64,000 nucleotides of DNA from positions 248,001 to 312,000 of the forward strand of contig CAMPDV010000019.1 in NCBI GenBank assembly GCA_946699065.1, given 5' to 3'. This DNA comes from Loxodes magnus (lineage: Eukaryota; Ciliophora; Karyorelictea; Loxodida; Loxodidae). Numbering within the stretch: the first letter of the stretch is position 1; each line of letters opens with the position of its first letter. The translations under genes and the position numbers were made by a program. Positions 45,850 to 59,240 of this stretch are shown here, one piece after another. The notes below the pieces were generated by a model. It made no database searches and was not told the origin of the DNA. It was given only the letters and a program-made list of their open reading frames with translations.

Positions 45850-48800
45850 AAAATAAGGATATACGATTCCTCCTTTAGTAACTCTTAATTAGCTTTTTAT
45901 TAATTTTAAACTATTAACTTTTTATATTAAACATTTTTAAATAAAATTTCTTATTTAACAATTTTAAGTGAAAAGATTTAATAAACTCTATTCTTTGATT
46001 ACCTTAAAATACAATTCTCACTATCTTTAATATTATTATTATTATTTTATAAAGATACGCTAAAGATACAATAAAGATACGATAAAAATGCCTATTTTGA
46101 GATTTTTAAATAAAGACTTTAAAAATTTACCTTTTTGTTACTTAAATCTCCCTCTTCAAAGAATCTAAAAGTTAATTAAAAGATTTTAATAAATAAAAAT
46201 ATTTATTTTATTTTACTTTGTTTATCGCAATATTTTAAGAAATTTATTTTTTTGTTTGCTTTAATTTTTATATTTTAGGTTAATGCTAAGAAATTTATTT
46301 TTATCTATTTTAAAAGATATGAAAGTTTTATTTACTTAAGCTCACTAAATGATCAAATTTGGAGTTCTAATAAATTTAAAGTTGAAGACAATTGAATATA
46401 ATTATAATTGAATTTTCTATATAACAAATTTAAAAAATAATATTAAACTAATTACATAAAGCTTTTTGAGTTTTTGGACTAATAGATTTCTCTTAATTTT
46501 CTTAAAAAATCTAAATAAGCAAAAAATAGCATTAAATTAGAAGATTAAGCAATATAGGTTGATATTCTAAAATAAATCTTTAAAGATATTATTTACTATA
46601 TTTTAGACGGAGTTTAATAATTAGTAATGATAAGCTTTTAGTTAGATTTCATTTACTTGTATATATATAAATTGTGATTTTTAAATAAATTTTAATTACT
46701 TAAAAATAAGTATATTACTAGCTTAAATTTGGAGAGAATCATTAATTTCATAACTTTTTTATTTTATCAAAATCTTTTAAAAATGTCTAAAAGACACTCA
46801 GTATTATAATTAAGAAATTAGGCAGATGTTTGTGTTTATTATACTTGATATAACTATTTTTATTTAAATATTATCATTAAATTTGTGAAATAAAGTCTCC
46901 AATGAAACTTAAATATAAAATTTTCTTAATTATTATTATAATTTTCCTTTTAATAATGATATATAAATTTATTTTTAGCAATGCTTATATTTAGTAATAT
47001 AAATAACTATATCTTTCTATTTAAAGAAATTTAAATTAACTTTTAGTTAAATCTACTAAGTTATTACAGATGATTATATATAATTCAACTATCTTTTTAT
47101 ATCTAAAACTTGGTTTTTATTTATTGAACTACTTAATTGATTTATAAATTAATAGATTATTGCTTTTATTAGCATCCAAACTTAGTTAGAAATTGTATAA
47201 GTCCATTGTTTTTATGAATTAAATATTTTAAGTTTATTAATAAGCAAGAAAAAAGATGAAAGAAAATTTTAGAATTATGTGACTATAATTTTTAACCTTG
47301 CTTAGGAGCCTTAATTAATTTAAGATAATGAAGAGAACAAATCCATAAGACATTAGGTATTGACAGACATTGAAATCTTTGGTAATTGAATATGCATTAA
47401 TTATTATGATGATACCTGTTCAGAGAAGATGATCTTAGTATTATTTTGATATCTTCTTAAAGGCATTTCAAAATACATAGCACTGCAAAATCATTTTTGT
47501 CACAAATAATTCTAAGATAATCATCATTTAAAAATTAAACTGAACATGTTTTACAAATAGTTATTGAAGTTATTTTAAGAGCATCATTCATAAGTTTTCC
47601 TTTATTTTTTACTATTTATTATTTCTATTTTCAGTTACCGAGAAAGGTAATTAAGTGATTTATAGTATTAATGATTGAATTTTATTAAATATAGTCTTTT
47701 TAATTTTAATAGCTTATTTCTCATATTTTTTATTATTTTTTATCAAATTTTCTTTATTAAAAAGCTAAACATTTCTTATAGTTATTAATTGGACTTTATA
47801 TAAAATTCAATCTTCTAACTACAAATCACACCTCTTTTTGATTTTTAAATGGTGACACTTAATTTTTTAACTTAAGATAGATAAATTCTATATTTTAAAT
47901 TATGTAAATTAGTTTACCTGATATAAGAACACCAAACCACCTTATATTTAGTTTCTCTTAATTTTCTATAATTCTTATTTAATTTGCTTAAGAATCTTTC
48001 TTGCGTCTCTCAGGATTTGATACATTCGATAATAATTTATTATTTATATATCAGATACATCATTCAGTAATAATAAGCATAACAAATATTAATATGAATA
48101 AACTAGAATTAAGATAATTTAGAAATTATAAGTATTGTATTAAGTTACTTTTGAACTGACTTATTTTAATAGTAAGGTGCTTAATGCTTTTAGAAGCTAT
48201 TTAATCTTTCTCATATAATATAAATTTAAATAATTTAAGCTATTAAAAGCTTTAAAACTTATAATTATTTATTAAAAAGGATAACTTACTCTTTATATCT
48301 AAGTTTCCTTAATAATCTTTTTTAGTAGTTTTTTTATTTTAAGCCCATAAAATAAATTTCAATTAAATTAAAATGTCAAAACTAAATAAATGCCTAGATT
48401 AATGAGGTTTTTAAACTAAATTAAACTATTTAATTATTTGAGATAGTAAACCCTAAGCAAGAAGTTAGATTATAATGAAGGTATATTATTTCTAATTTAA
48501 GTATAAAAATAGTTTAAAATTGGGTAGATAAAATGACTATTTACTAAATTAAAAAAGTAAACTTATACAGTATAATTATACTTTTATTTATAAGCTCTAA
48601 AGTTATTAAAAGCTAAGATAGTTTTATCGATAGAGTTTACTTATATAATATGTTTAGTTTTTATTTTTAAATTTCTTTTTAATTTTGCCTAGCATCAACT
48701 TATCAACCAATTAATAACTTATTTTACCCTAAATATTTTAAAGCTTAATGATATAATTAATTAAGTGATATTTTTGTTTAAATAAAAGAAAAGTTTAAAT

Positions 48801-49012
48801 AACTAGAGTATTATTAAACGCTGCTTACTTATATTTACAACTTTTATTTTCTGACAAACTTCATCTTATTTAATTCTTATTTTATGCTAACTTTTTTTTA
48901 TTTTTTTGCTTTAATACCTCTTTAGTTATTTAGCCTCTTAAAATAAATTTTTGATATTTTCTTTGAGATGCTTTTAGAAATGAAAAAAGTAGTTAACTAA
49001 CAAAAAATAACG
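45850..49012. other. AT-rich spacer with possible coding patch
   Basis: Mostly AT-rich. From 46902 a frame opens with a signal-like MKLKYKIFLIIIIIFLLIM, and GC rises around 47280-47500, where two different frames both look protein-like. I cannot decide between them and recognise no family, so no CDS is called. Confidence 0.35.
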
Positions 49013-49357
49013 TCAATTTTTGTATTTTTCTTTTAATTTAGAATTATATTGACTTGTATAGCACTACTTGCACTTTCCTCTCGCATAATTTGCTCTATCA
49101 GTATGCTCGCAGAGCCAAGCAGGTTTTATTCTTCCTTCTCTATGATAACAGGTATAGCACATGTTTTTGGCATAGTGATTTCTATCTTTATGAGGACATG
49201 CCAATATCTTCTTGTTTTCTTTAGCTGAAGTTCTTCCTCCTTCTTTGAAAGGATCTGGCAATTCTAAGCTTAGAGGCCAATTTACATTGAACTAAGTAAT
49301 AGGAGGATCTTATAGCAATGTTGGCAAGCCTTTTAACGCTGATTCCTTCACTTCCAT
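49013..49357 (-). CDS. small zinc-binding HYAKxxC protein
   Basis: ATG 49357 to TGA 49013-49015 gives 114 aa in one exon. Two tandem repeats of a Cys/His motif are clear: CPHKDRNHYAKNMCYTCYHREGR and CEHTDRANYARGKCKQCY. In each, Cx(2)H...(H/N)YA(K/R)xxCxxCY supplies a likely zinc site. I recall short proteins with this motif as common in ciliates and other protists, but without a known biochemical role; zinc binding is inferred from the ligands. One Gln in the second repeat (KCKQCY) is coded by TAG, and the final TGA comes eight codons after the last conserved block. The N-terminal 45 aa is variable. The surrounding sequence is intergenic. Confidence 0.85.
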
Positions 49358-52300
49358 AAAATTATAGAAAAAAATGTTGAATGTTTAAACATGGAAGATC
49401 TAGTATTTCTTACCAAGAAATTATTTTAAATAAATAAAAATGCTGAAGTTCCTCAAAGCATTTTCATTAATATTAAGTAAATACTTTAATTAAAATAGAA
49501 GGAGTCTAATATGAAATTAATTAAATAAAAGTATGCAATTATTAAAACTTTACTTTCTAAGTAATTAAGTAGAAAATTATTCTAACCAGGGTATAGTAAT
49601 TTTATATATTACATTCCAACAGTCTTTTATTACTTGTTTTGGATATAACTATATTATCTAGAGATTTTATATTTAACATTAAAGATATAGAGTTTGGTAA
49701 TAAGAACCATTAAAGACTAAGTAGAAGGTTCTTAAAATATTTCAAAATCTAGTTATTTTTATACTCTTCTCTTATTTTCATTAATTTGCTTAATTATAGA
49801 CTTTAACTTTTTAAGTATAGTTTGATTTATAATGCTTCTATATTATCTTTAATTATTCAAAGCAATTAAAAACATTTTGTTTTAAGCAACCATAAAGTAG
49901 ATATTCACATTAAATCGCTGCTTATTATGAAAGAAAAAAGTTGGTAGAATATTATCAATATAAATTTTTATAATTAGAGTAACTATTAAAAACTACAACC
50001 AATCCTATTACTTAAATGAAACCTACTTAGGAAACTTCTTCAAATAAATAATATCTAAATAAAGGAAGATAATTGATTGAGCCTATTATTTGATTATAAA
50101 AATAAATTCTAATATATACCCAAAATTAGAGAAATTAAGCATTCTTTAATATATTTCAAAAGAAGAAATGTACTTTAAAATGTTTTTAGTCTTAGTTTCG
50201 TATCTGCAATCAACTTAATTTCTGGATTTAGAATGAAAAATAGAAGATAAGGAAATTTTAATAGAAATACTAAATAAATTTAAATATTTGTTCTATTATT
50301 TATTTCTAACTAACATCATAGTAGTTTACTAGTAAATTATTAAGAAATAAAATGCTTATTCTATACAAATGAGACTGAGATAGTTATATTATTTAAATTT
50401 TAGTTATTTACCAATATCTAAGATTTAATTTTCCATAAAGGACAGAACAATTTGAACTTTAATAATTTAATCTTAAAGTATTTCTTAAAATATAAAATCC
50501 TCTTACGTTTCATTTTAACTTTATAATTATTTAGTTTTTGTCTATTTATTTAAATATTTGGGTTCATATAATAACTATAATAACTCTTCAATTTTCCTTT
50601 AATATGATTTAATCACTATTTGAATTGAATATTTCAAACTTATTTAAAAAAACGCAAGGTGATTCTAAGTTCCTTTGGAATCCCTTTGAACAATCAACAT
50701 AATTTAATAACTTATAAGAAATTGTATTTATAAAATTAATAAATTAACATCAAATCATTTTTGTTTTTATAGAAATTTTTTTCTTAGTTTAGCAGATACT
50801 TTATTTCTTATGATAAATGATTTTTGCTTTATATTAAAGCTTTTTCATAATGAAAGGAATTCCCATCTTAATAGTTGTTCTATCAAATAATATTGATTCT
50901 TATTTCAAAAAGTCGTTTATACTTCTTTCAAATCCCTTTTCTAATTATATTACTCTTTTTATGTTTATTACTCTTTCTTAATGTTTAAATTTCTTAGAAA
51001 AGATATCAGGCTTTATTATATTCATAAAATTTAAAACAAATTGTCATTTCTTTTTCTAAATTTCAAACTTTCTTGCTAGAAAATTACCTAACTAATTTTA
51101 CTTATGATGAAGCATACTATTTACTAATATATTATTTAGTTTTCATTAATCAATTTTTATTATTCTGTTTATTTTTTGCTATCTACTTTTAATAGATTCT
51201 TTTTTATTCTTTTAATTATTTTATTTTAGGATACAAATTTCTGAAATAGATGTGATAGATTTTTATGTTTCTGTTGTGGCTTGTTTGAATTATTATTTTT
51301 CATTTCTCATTACAAGAAATAGAATTATTATTTTCTATCTTCTTAAGATTTATCCAGCATATCTTTAGAATTTCTATATTGTTAATCATTTTGCTCTAGT
51401 ATATTTTTCTTTCTGAAGCAGTTTGTTTCATCTTTTAAATCCTCTTTTAGCAACTAAAAAATATTCTTTGTATAGAAGATGTATCTTGATTTTATTCTAG
51501 TTTTCTTTATTTAAATTTTTTACAAAAATTGAGTTGACTTTAAATTCACTTTCAACTGATTCAAAAATTTAAAATAAATAAACAGACTTTAATCAATCTA
51601 TTAATAATTTGCTTTACTCCCGGTATTTGATAAAACCAGATTTTATGTCTTTATGTGGGTTAAATTGCTGAGAAATTTTCCAAACTAAAATATATCATTT
51701 TTTATTTATGAATGAAGTAGTCTATCTCTTTTAGCTCTTTTTGACTTAAAATAAAATTTAGAAATTTTTTATCTTCATAGTGTAAGTTTAGATATTATGG
51801 ATTTTTTCCTTTCAAATTAAAAAGATTAAAAGTATCTTTGATTATTATAATACTTTTGCTATATTTTTAATTATAACTTAATAAAATTCATTAATTAAGT
51901 CTAAATTTGATCTATTTCAGACTATTGAAAAGATATAAATTGTTTAAAAATCCATTATAAGTTAATATTATATTCCCTTAGCAGAAAGATGCTCTAAAAT
52001 ATTAAAGATAGTTAAGATACCTTTATTTTCCTTATTACTTAACTAAAATTTTAATAATTTCCTCCTTTAAAAGTAATAGAAGTACTTTTCTATTAATGCT
52101 ACATAATTATATTAATTTTTTAATTTTTCATAGATTAATGATTTTATTCTTCTCTAGTATGCTAAAATAATCACTTCTCCCATAAATTTATTAAATAACT
52201 AACAAGTGGGTGCTCAAATTAACTCTAGTCATTAAAAAGCTACTATTACTTTTAAAGATTGCTTTCAGTATTTTAACTCTTTATTTTAATGAGCTAGTTA

Positions 52301-54480
52301 ATCATGGATGAATTAGCTTATGTTTTTTCCTAATTAAAATAATTTCCGTTAATGTAGCTTTCTCAATTAATTTTCTAGATAGTTTCTAATTTTTCATATA
52401 AATAAGCAATAATTAAAAATAAAGTAGCTTTGATGATACCTAGCTTTACAATTTATTAAAGTATAATAACTAAGAATAAATATAAAGTACTATATCCTAC
52501 TTAGAGTGAAATAATAAAAGTATCTTATTTTATTAAATATCAAACTTATTAGCCAGCTTAAAAGATTTATTTAATACCTCTGTTTGATTATTATTTAATT
52601 ATAAGAGCAATGTTTATTAGAGAATCAAGCTAAACAATATAGTTATTATCTTCAAATATTTTAACTAATTTCAAATTTAAATGTAATTATAACGCAAAAT
52701 TATTGCTATATCAATAACAAGTTTAGTTTTATTATAGCAATTTAAGAACTAATTAAAGTAATAGAAGTTTAAATAGTGTAAATATTATAATTAGAAAACT
52801 TTAATAAGGATTAGCTAAAGATATATAAGTAACTATTAAAATAGAAACTGTAATAATTAATAAAAAGACTAATTTAATATAATAATTATTAGTAATTATT
52901 CAACTCTAAAACTAAAGTCTCCTATTTTTTAAATAAAAACTATATCTATAAATTTTTTGATATATAGGAAGTTGTAACATAGATTATACAAGGAATGTGG
53001 TAAGCTTTTAAAAGTAAATTAATTTATTCTAAAAATGCTTTAAATGAAATTCTAAACGTAAATTTTTATTTATTTTAGGTAATTGATATAAAGCAAAAAT
53101 GCTACTATGAATATAATCATTAGAGTATGGTAAAGTTAATAATAATAAATTATTTAAATGTAGCAACTGTAGGAAAAATTAAAACAGCTTATTTCTAGTT
53201 TAATTAATAACATTATTACTATATTTATCAATAAAAATTTAAAAAAATAAAGTTAAAGAAATTTCGAAGATTTCCCGCAATTTACTAGGATTATATAAAC
53301 AAAAGTGAATTTAAATATTTAAGTTAAATATATGAATTTATCCTAAAATAGATTAATTGTATGGATGTATTAAGAATATTATGCGCTTCCTAAACTGAAA
53401 ATGATTAAAAAAGACAAGCATTATTAATAACATAACTCAGCAAATTTAATTAAGAGCATGATAAATTTAATCTATATAGACATTTAAATTTTTCAATAAA
53501 TACTTTTTATTGAAGAATATATTATCATAAAGTGAGAGGAATTTATAAATAAAAGATAAATAAGAATATAGTAAGGCATTTAATTAGTTAATTAATTTAC
53601 TAAAAGATAAAATATAAAAGAGATATTTTTATTAGGCTTTTATTAATAATACTGCCATTTCTAGTTTTCATCATTTGAGAAATTTATAAGATTTAGAACT
53701 TTTAAAAATTTTTAATTTGATATACTAAATAGAATTTATTTTAAAAAGCTTATTCTAATTTTTTGCTATGAGGCAGAGATTTAAATTTGAAGATGCTTAA
53801 AACTTTATCCTAAATCATACTCTATAATTATTGAGGAAAATAATGCTTTTTTACTTAAATAAATATAAGCATAGATTTTAATGTTCTCATAATGACATAA
53901 ATCAGCAAAAAAATTTAGATGCTTTTTCATAGAAAGAAAACTATAAAGGAAATAAAAAAATAGAATTATTATTTTAAATTTGATACAAATATATTATTTG
54001 ATTGATTGCCTATAAAATTAGTGTGTGCTTTTTCTTAAATTTCCATTCAGAAAATAATAAAAGGTTAATTTTGATTAAGCTAGAAAAAGAATCTATTTAT
54101 TTCTGGGTTTTTCACAATAAAGTTAACAAATTTTTCAAATTTGTATTTATATAGTTGATGATAACTTTTCGCTTTTATTAGCAAGTTAAATAAGGCATTA
54201 GTGAATATTAATAAGGCAATAATTACAAAGTTTATAATGATATAATAATAAAGTTATTAAATAATAGTAAAGCTATGCTGCTTTTATTTAAAAAATTCAA
54301 AATATATTTAGTCTTCATTTATGATAGTTTCTATAAGCATAAAATTTAGTTTTATATGCTCATTACAGATTGATGGAAAAGTAGAAATTTAATTTTATAA
54401 GATTTTATAAATGAAATGTGAATAACCATTAATTACTCTAATAAAAGGAACAAATAAAATAATGAGATAAAAATGACAAA
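49358..54480. other. long AT-rich stretch, no confident gene
   Basis: About 5.1 kb without recognisable conserved frames, RNA genes, or copies of the dispersed repeats. Short patches of raised GC (for example near 51.2-51.4 kb) were inspected and not assigned. Confidence 0.4.
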
Positions 54481-55019
54481 GATAAACTAAAGTTAATTAG
54501 TAAAGCAATTTGTTTAATGATAAAATCGTTAGGTATTAAGCTGCAATAGATGAATATAACTTATTCACATCTTTCTGATAAAAATAATATGAAGTTACAA
54601 AGTAAATCTGGACTTTTGTTAAGGGATATATCAGGTTTTAAATTTATACCTTGCTTCATGTTACATAGTGAGGCAACTTGCAGTAAGCAGGCTTTCTAGA
54701 GATGAAAAAATTTATTTAATATATTAATCAAATTCTATTGTTAATTATATATCTTCACACTAATTCTATTTAAATTTAAAAAACTCAAGAAAAATCCTTC
54801 ATATGCATATAAACGATCAATCATACAGACTTTAAGATCATCGGGCTGATAGCCTTTTCAGAATTCCTTTTATCATTTTCTTTTTTGTAAGTTACCATAA
54901 ATTGCTGTTACTTATTAACCTTGAAAAGTTATAATATCTTCACTAATTGGGTTCGTGCTGGTATTTTGATTGTAGCTGCTAACAAAAGATCATAAATTAT
55001 AATTTACAAAATTCCCCAT
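54480..55019 (-). CDS. possible unidentified protein gene
   Basis: A minus-strand frame from ATG 55019 reads MGNFVNYNLWSFVSSYNQN, TNPISEDIITFQGQQVTAIY, then GNLQKRKWQKEFWKGYQPDD, LKVCMIDRLYAYEGFFL and further KQGINLKPDISLNKSPDLL. Its amino-acid make-up is convincing and differs from flanking DNA. A GTAA...AAG stretch could be a short intron. No family is recognised, and the 3' end is not fixed. Confidence 0.4.
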
Positions 55020-55705
55020 GCTATCGAAAACCTTGGAAATTCCTAATCAAAAGGAAGTTTGCAAAACTATTAAAGGTTTAAAAGTTAATCTCTTTATGTT
55101 AGCTTTTAATAATACTTTGTTCGAATATATATAAAATGAAAGAACGATATTAGTGAGATTGCCATAAAAAAACTCATAGAGAAAAGTGAGAAGAAGTTAA
55201 GTTTAACTTTATTTAACTTATTATATAAGATAATTCAATATTAAATATGAAATCTTGCCACTTTACCAATATAACTAACTATTTGTATCTCTATCCATAA
55301 TATCAAAAATAAAGCTATTTAAGTCTTTATAATTTATTTCTGAGAAGACTCAACAAGTTAACCACTGTTCTTCATTATAAGAGTAAAATCTAATTTTATA
55401 GATAATCAGAATAAATGATTGAAATAATTAAATAAACATCAAAATTATGTAAACTATTCAAAGTATTACAAGCTAAGAGCATTAAGGCCCTACTTCGTTA
55501 GTGAATATAATGATCTTGCATTTATATAAGCGATAAATATCTAAGAATATTTAAAGATCTTAAAATTAAATAGCAATAAAAATATAATCTGATAGTTACC
55601 TTTATAATTGAATTTAGAAGTTAAATAGAAAATAATTCTAGAATTTCAAATAATCCTAAGTTTAATTAAAATCAGGTTGAAGCTTTAAATTAAAATATCA
55701 ATAAT
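55020..55705. other. intergenic spacer
   Basis: AT-rich, between a possible minus-strand gene and PDI (+); it would contain their divergent promoters. No motif can be named. Confidence 0.4.
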
Positions 55706-57178
55706 ATGAAGTTGATTTTATTCCTAGGAATATTAGCTCTCGCCTTATCTCACAATTATAAAGAAAAAGATGATGTTATTGTTCTTAATGAAACCACTTT
55801 TGAATAGGCAATAGAAGAATTTTCTTCAGGTTTATTAGTAAAATTTTTTGCAACATGGTGTGGACACTGTAAAAAAATAGCTCCTTTATTTTCAAGTGCA
55901 TCCAAATTTCTAAAGTAAAGCAACTCTACTGTTTATTTAGCTGAAATAGAGTCTGATAAATCTAAATATATTTAGAAGAAATACAAAATAACAAGCTTTC
56001 CCACCTTTAAGTTATTTTATAAAAACAAAATTAAAGATTATGTGTTTTAATAATGAGATTTCGACTTTGTAAAGTTTGTAAATTATTGAACTTTGCCTTT
56101 TGTATAAGTTATGTAATCTCATGATCATCTAAAGGAATTCTTAGTTTAAAATACCCTCGCAGCTGTATTTTTCGGAAATTCTTCTAATACTAATCTTTAT
56201 ATTTTCGAAAATGCTTGTAGAAACTTATGAAAGATTCCTTGTGTCTCTCTCTAAGACGAAGACTCAGCTAAGTTATATGGAGCTGAAATGAATTAGTTTG
56301 CAGTTTTTAAGCCTTTTGATGAGAGAGTAAATGTATATAGAAGAGTTTACGATGAACTAAAGATTTTTGTGTTTCTTAAATATAACAGCATCCCTCTTGT
56401 AAATGAACTCAATGCTATGCTTTCTTAATTTATTTTCGACGAAGGTTCTCCAGGTTTAATCCTATTTAGAGACAATAATAACTCTTTTTATGATGAAATT
56501 CTGAGAAAAGTCGCTATATAAGCAAAGGAAGTTGTTTGGTTTGTGTATTCGCAAATAGAAACAGGATTGGGAAAAAGATTAGCAGATCACATTGGAATAA
56601 AGCAAGAATAACTTCCTTGTGTATGAATTGTGCTTCCTTAACGAGGCTAAAAAGAATTTCACAAATTTTAGTTGCAAGGCGAGATTAATGAAGAAAACAT
56701 GCTACAGTTTATTGATAATTTCAAAACCGGGAAACTCATAACAGCTTAAGAAGCAGAAAAAAAAAGTGCTTCGAGTTAGCAAGGTAATTTTAGAACTTAA
56801 CCTATTCCTGTTGAATCTTTGGAAAACAAAGTTCGTATTTTAGTTGGATAAAATTTTGAATAAGTTGCTTATGATTAAACCAAAGACGTTTTTGTTAAAT
56901 TTTATGCACCATGGTGTGGTCATTGCAAAAAACTAGCTCCTGTCTGGGAATAAATTGCATCTGATTTATCTCACGTAGATTCACTTATTATAGCTTAGAT
57001 TGACGCTACTTAAAATTCTATTGCTGGAATTAGTATCGAAGGATATCCTACTTTAATACTATTTCCCGCAGGCTAGAAGACATAAATAGAACACGAAGGA
57101 CCAAGAAACTTAGAAAGTCTTAAAGATTGGATTAAAGAACATGCGACCATTAAATTTGAACTCAAGGAAGAACTTTGA
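55706..57178 (+). CDS. protein disulfide isomerase
   Basis: One exon of 490 aa with layout signal peptide, a, b, b', a'. PDI oxidises, reduces and isomerises disulfides of secretory proteins in the ER lumen. Residues 1-16 form a signal peptide (MKLILFLGILALALS). The first thioredoxin domain has FATWCGHCKK with the redox pair C52/C55; the second has FYAPWCGHCKKLAPVW with C404/C407 and the cis-Pro YPTLILF. The middle ~250 aa have no redox Cys pair, as expected for b domains. The protein ends KEEL, an ER retrieval signal of the KDEL type, directly before TGA 57176-57178. Four internal TGAs are Trp (for example QQWDFDF and NYWTLPF), and Gln is coded almost entirely by TAA/TAG. The length is normal for classical PDI. 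Confidence 0.97.
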
Positions 57179-59240
57179 TATAAACTTGATAAAGATTTCT
57201 AATCTATATAACTTCTAATTACTAATATCATTAAGCATTCAAGCAATATAATTCTGTTTACATTCTTCATGCATGCTCTTATATCTAATTAACCATGTGC
57301 TGCTATAAAAGACTAAACATTCTATAAATCTAAAATCTTTTTTCTCATTAAGCGTTTCTAAATATCGTCTTGCGATTTAAGCAAGGAAGACTGATAAACG
57401 TAGATATTAAATATACTACATAATATATTACTTACCTTCTGTTCTCTTTATAATAAATCGTGAAATAAGCATTTTTTTATTTATAGCATATGCTTATATT
57501 ATATAGGATAGATTGTTAGATTTTAAGATAATATTCATCTTTAAATCACTTACTTGAAGATAATTGATATGAATCTTAAAATTATAAGAAATTATGATAT
57601 CTATTATTTAAAGTAAAGTGAGAATGAGTTTTACTTCTAGATGAGATTAAATAATTTCCTTTATTAAGTTAATTAAAGAGATATTTATTAATAGAAAGCT
57701 TCAGTTCTTTCATAATATTCTATCTATTATTAAAATCCCTTTTATAGTGATCACTCAATAAGATAAAAACTTATTTCCTTTTACTCTCCAAGACTATAAT
57801 AAAAATAGATTAACTGTTTTCCTTTATTTTAAGATTAGACTAAGCCAATAATATTTAATTAGCATCTTAATAATTTTTATAATAAACTAAGCAAAATCTT
57901 ATAATTCCTTATAAATAAATCATCACTTTCAGCTTTTATATTCCTTTAGCTCCTAAATTACAAATCAAAAAAGATGAAAGTTAAAGTTAAAATTTATTTA
58001 CAAAAGTAGTTTTCGCTAAATAGCTTAATTGATTAAGTATTTATCAATTTATCTTATTTAGTAAAAATACTTCTATTTACTTTTTAATATTTATTGCTTA
58101 TATAATGAAATGCAGTTTTGTTAAGCTTTATAAAATAAATTAAGATTTACAAATAGCTTTTAAACTATAAAGAACTGAACATAATATACTCGTTTCATTA
58201 AAGGGATGAAACAAAAAGGGTTTGATAGATGTATTAGTGGACATTCTATTTAGCTTTAGAATAAAGATAAGTTATTATGTACTAAGTTACTAAAAGGATT
58301 AATATAAAATACTAATATTTTATTTTATTGGAGAAATTTTAATGCTTTGGATATTTAATTATCTAGTTATTCAGATTGCTACTATAAATAAATTCCTACA
58401 TCTAAAATAACTGAAGCTTCTATTTTCATTTTATAGGTTAAAATGATTTCTGTAAACTATTAAAATTTAAAATGCTTAGTATATCAAAAAATAAAGAGTG
58501 TAGTATACTCATAAGACAGAGAATTATTTAAATGAGAATCTAAAATAGTAAATTGTTATTATTATCTTAATTATTACGAATATCTTTTCACATAAATAAA
58601 GAAAGTAAATATCTCAAAACTAAGTTAATAAATTTACTTAATTAATGATTCATTCTATTTTCCCTTTATCTCTTATGATAATAGAAACATGCTAAGATAT
58701 AGTTATTTAACAAATGCTTGATATTGTATTAATTTTAGAATTTAGAACTAATATTCTTAACCTATTAATATTAAATTTTACTACTAGAAATATCTAAGAA
58801 TTTAGTGCTTTTAACTAAAGTAAGTAATATAATTAATTTTAACAATTAACATAATTTATTATACCTGGATTTAATTAATAGCTCTTTTTGATTATTTTTA
58901 AAGTATAGTGCTAGCGAATTGATTTATTTTATTAGCAAGTATATCTATTAAGTTATCTAGATACTTTATAATTTTACCATTATAGATAGCTAAAATATCT
59001 ATCTCTACAAATTTTATTTTAATTTCAATCTATTTTTTTTTTAAATTTATCATATTTTATGTCTATTTTCAAATGAATCTTAATTTATTACCAATTAAAG
59101 ATACATGCTTGTCTTAGTGTATAAAATATAAAAAGACAATATTATTAATCTAACAGAGTGTTAGAGATATTGATGATTGATGATAGAAGAGGCAACAAAT
59201 TAGGGTGTAAAATGATGAAGGAGGTTTTTAATAATAGTAT
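57179..59240. other. AT-rich intergenic spacer
   Basis: About 2 kb without recognisable gene or repeat between PDI and the LMBRD2-like gene. Confidence 0.45.

Noticed and set aside
46902..47580. Signal-peptide-like ORF and an overlapping protein-like frame
   Set aside because: Two frames look equally good, each with several TGAs, and no family is recognised; not enough to call a gene.
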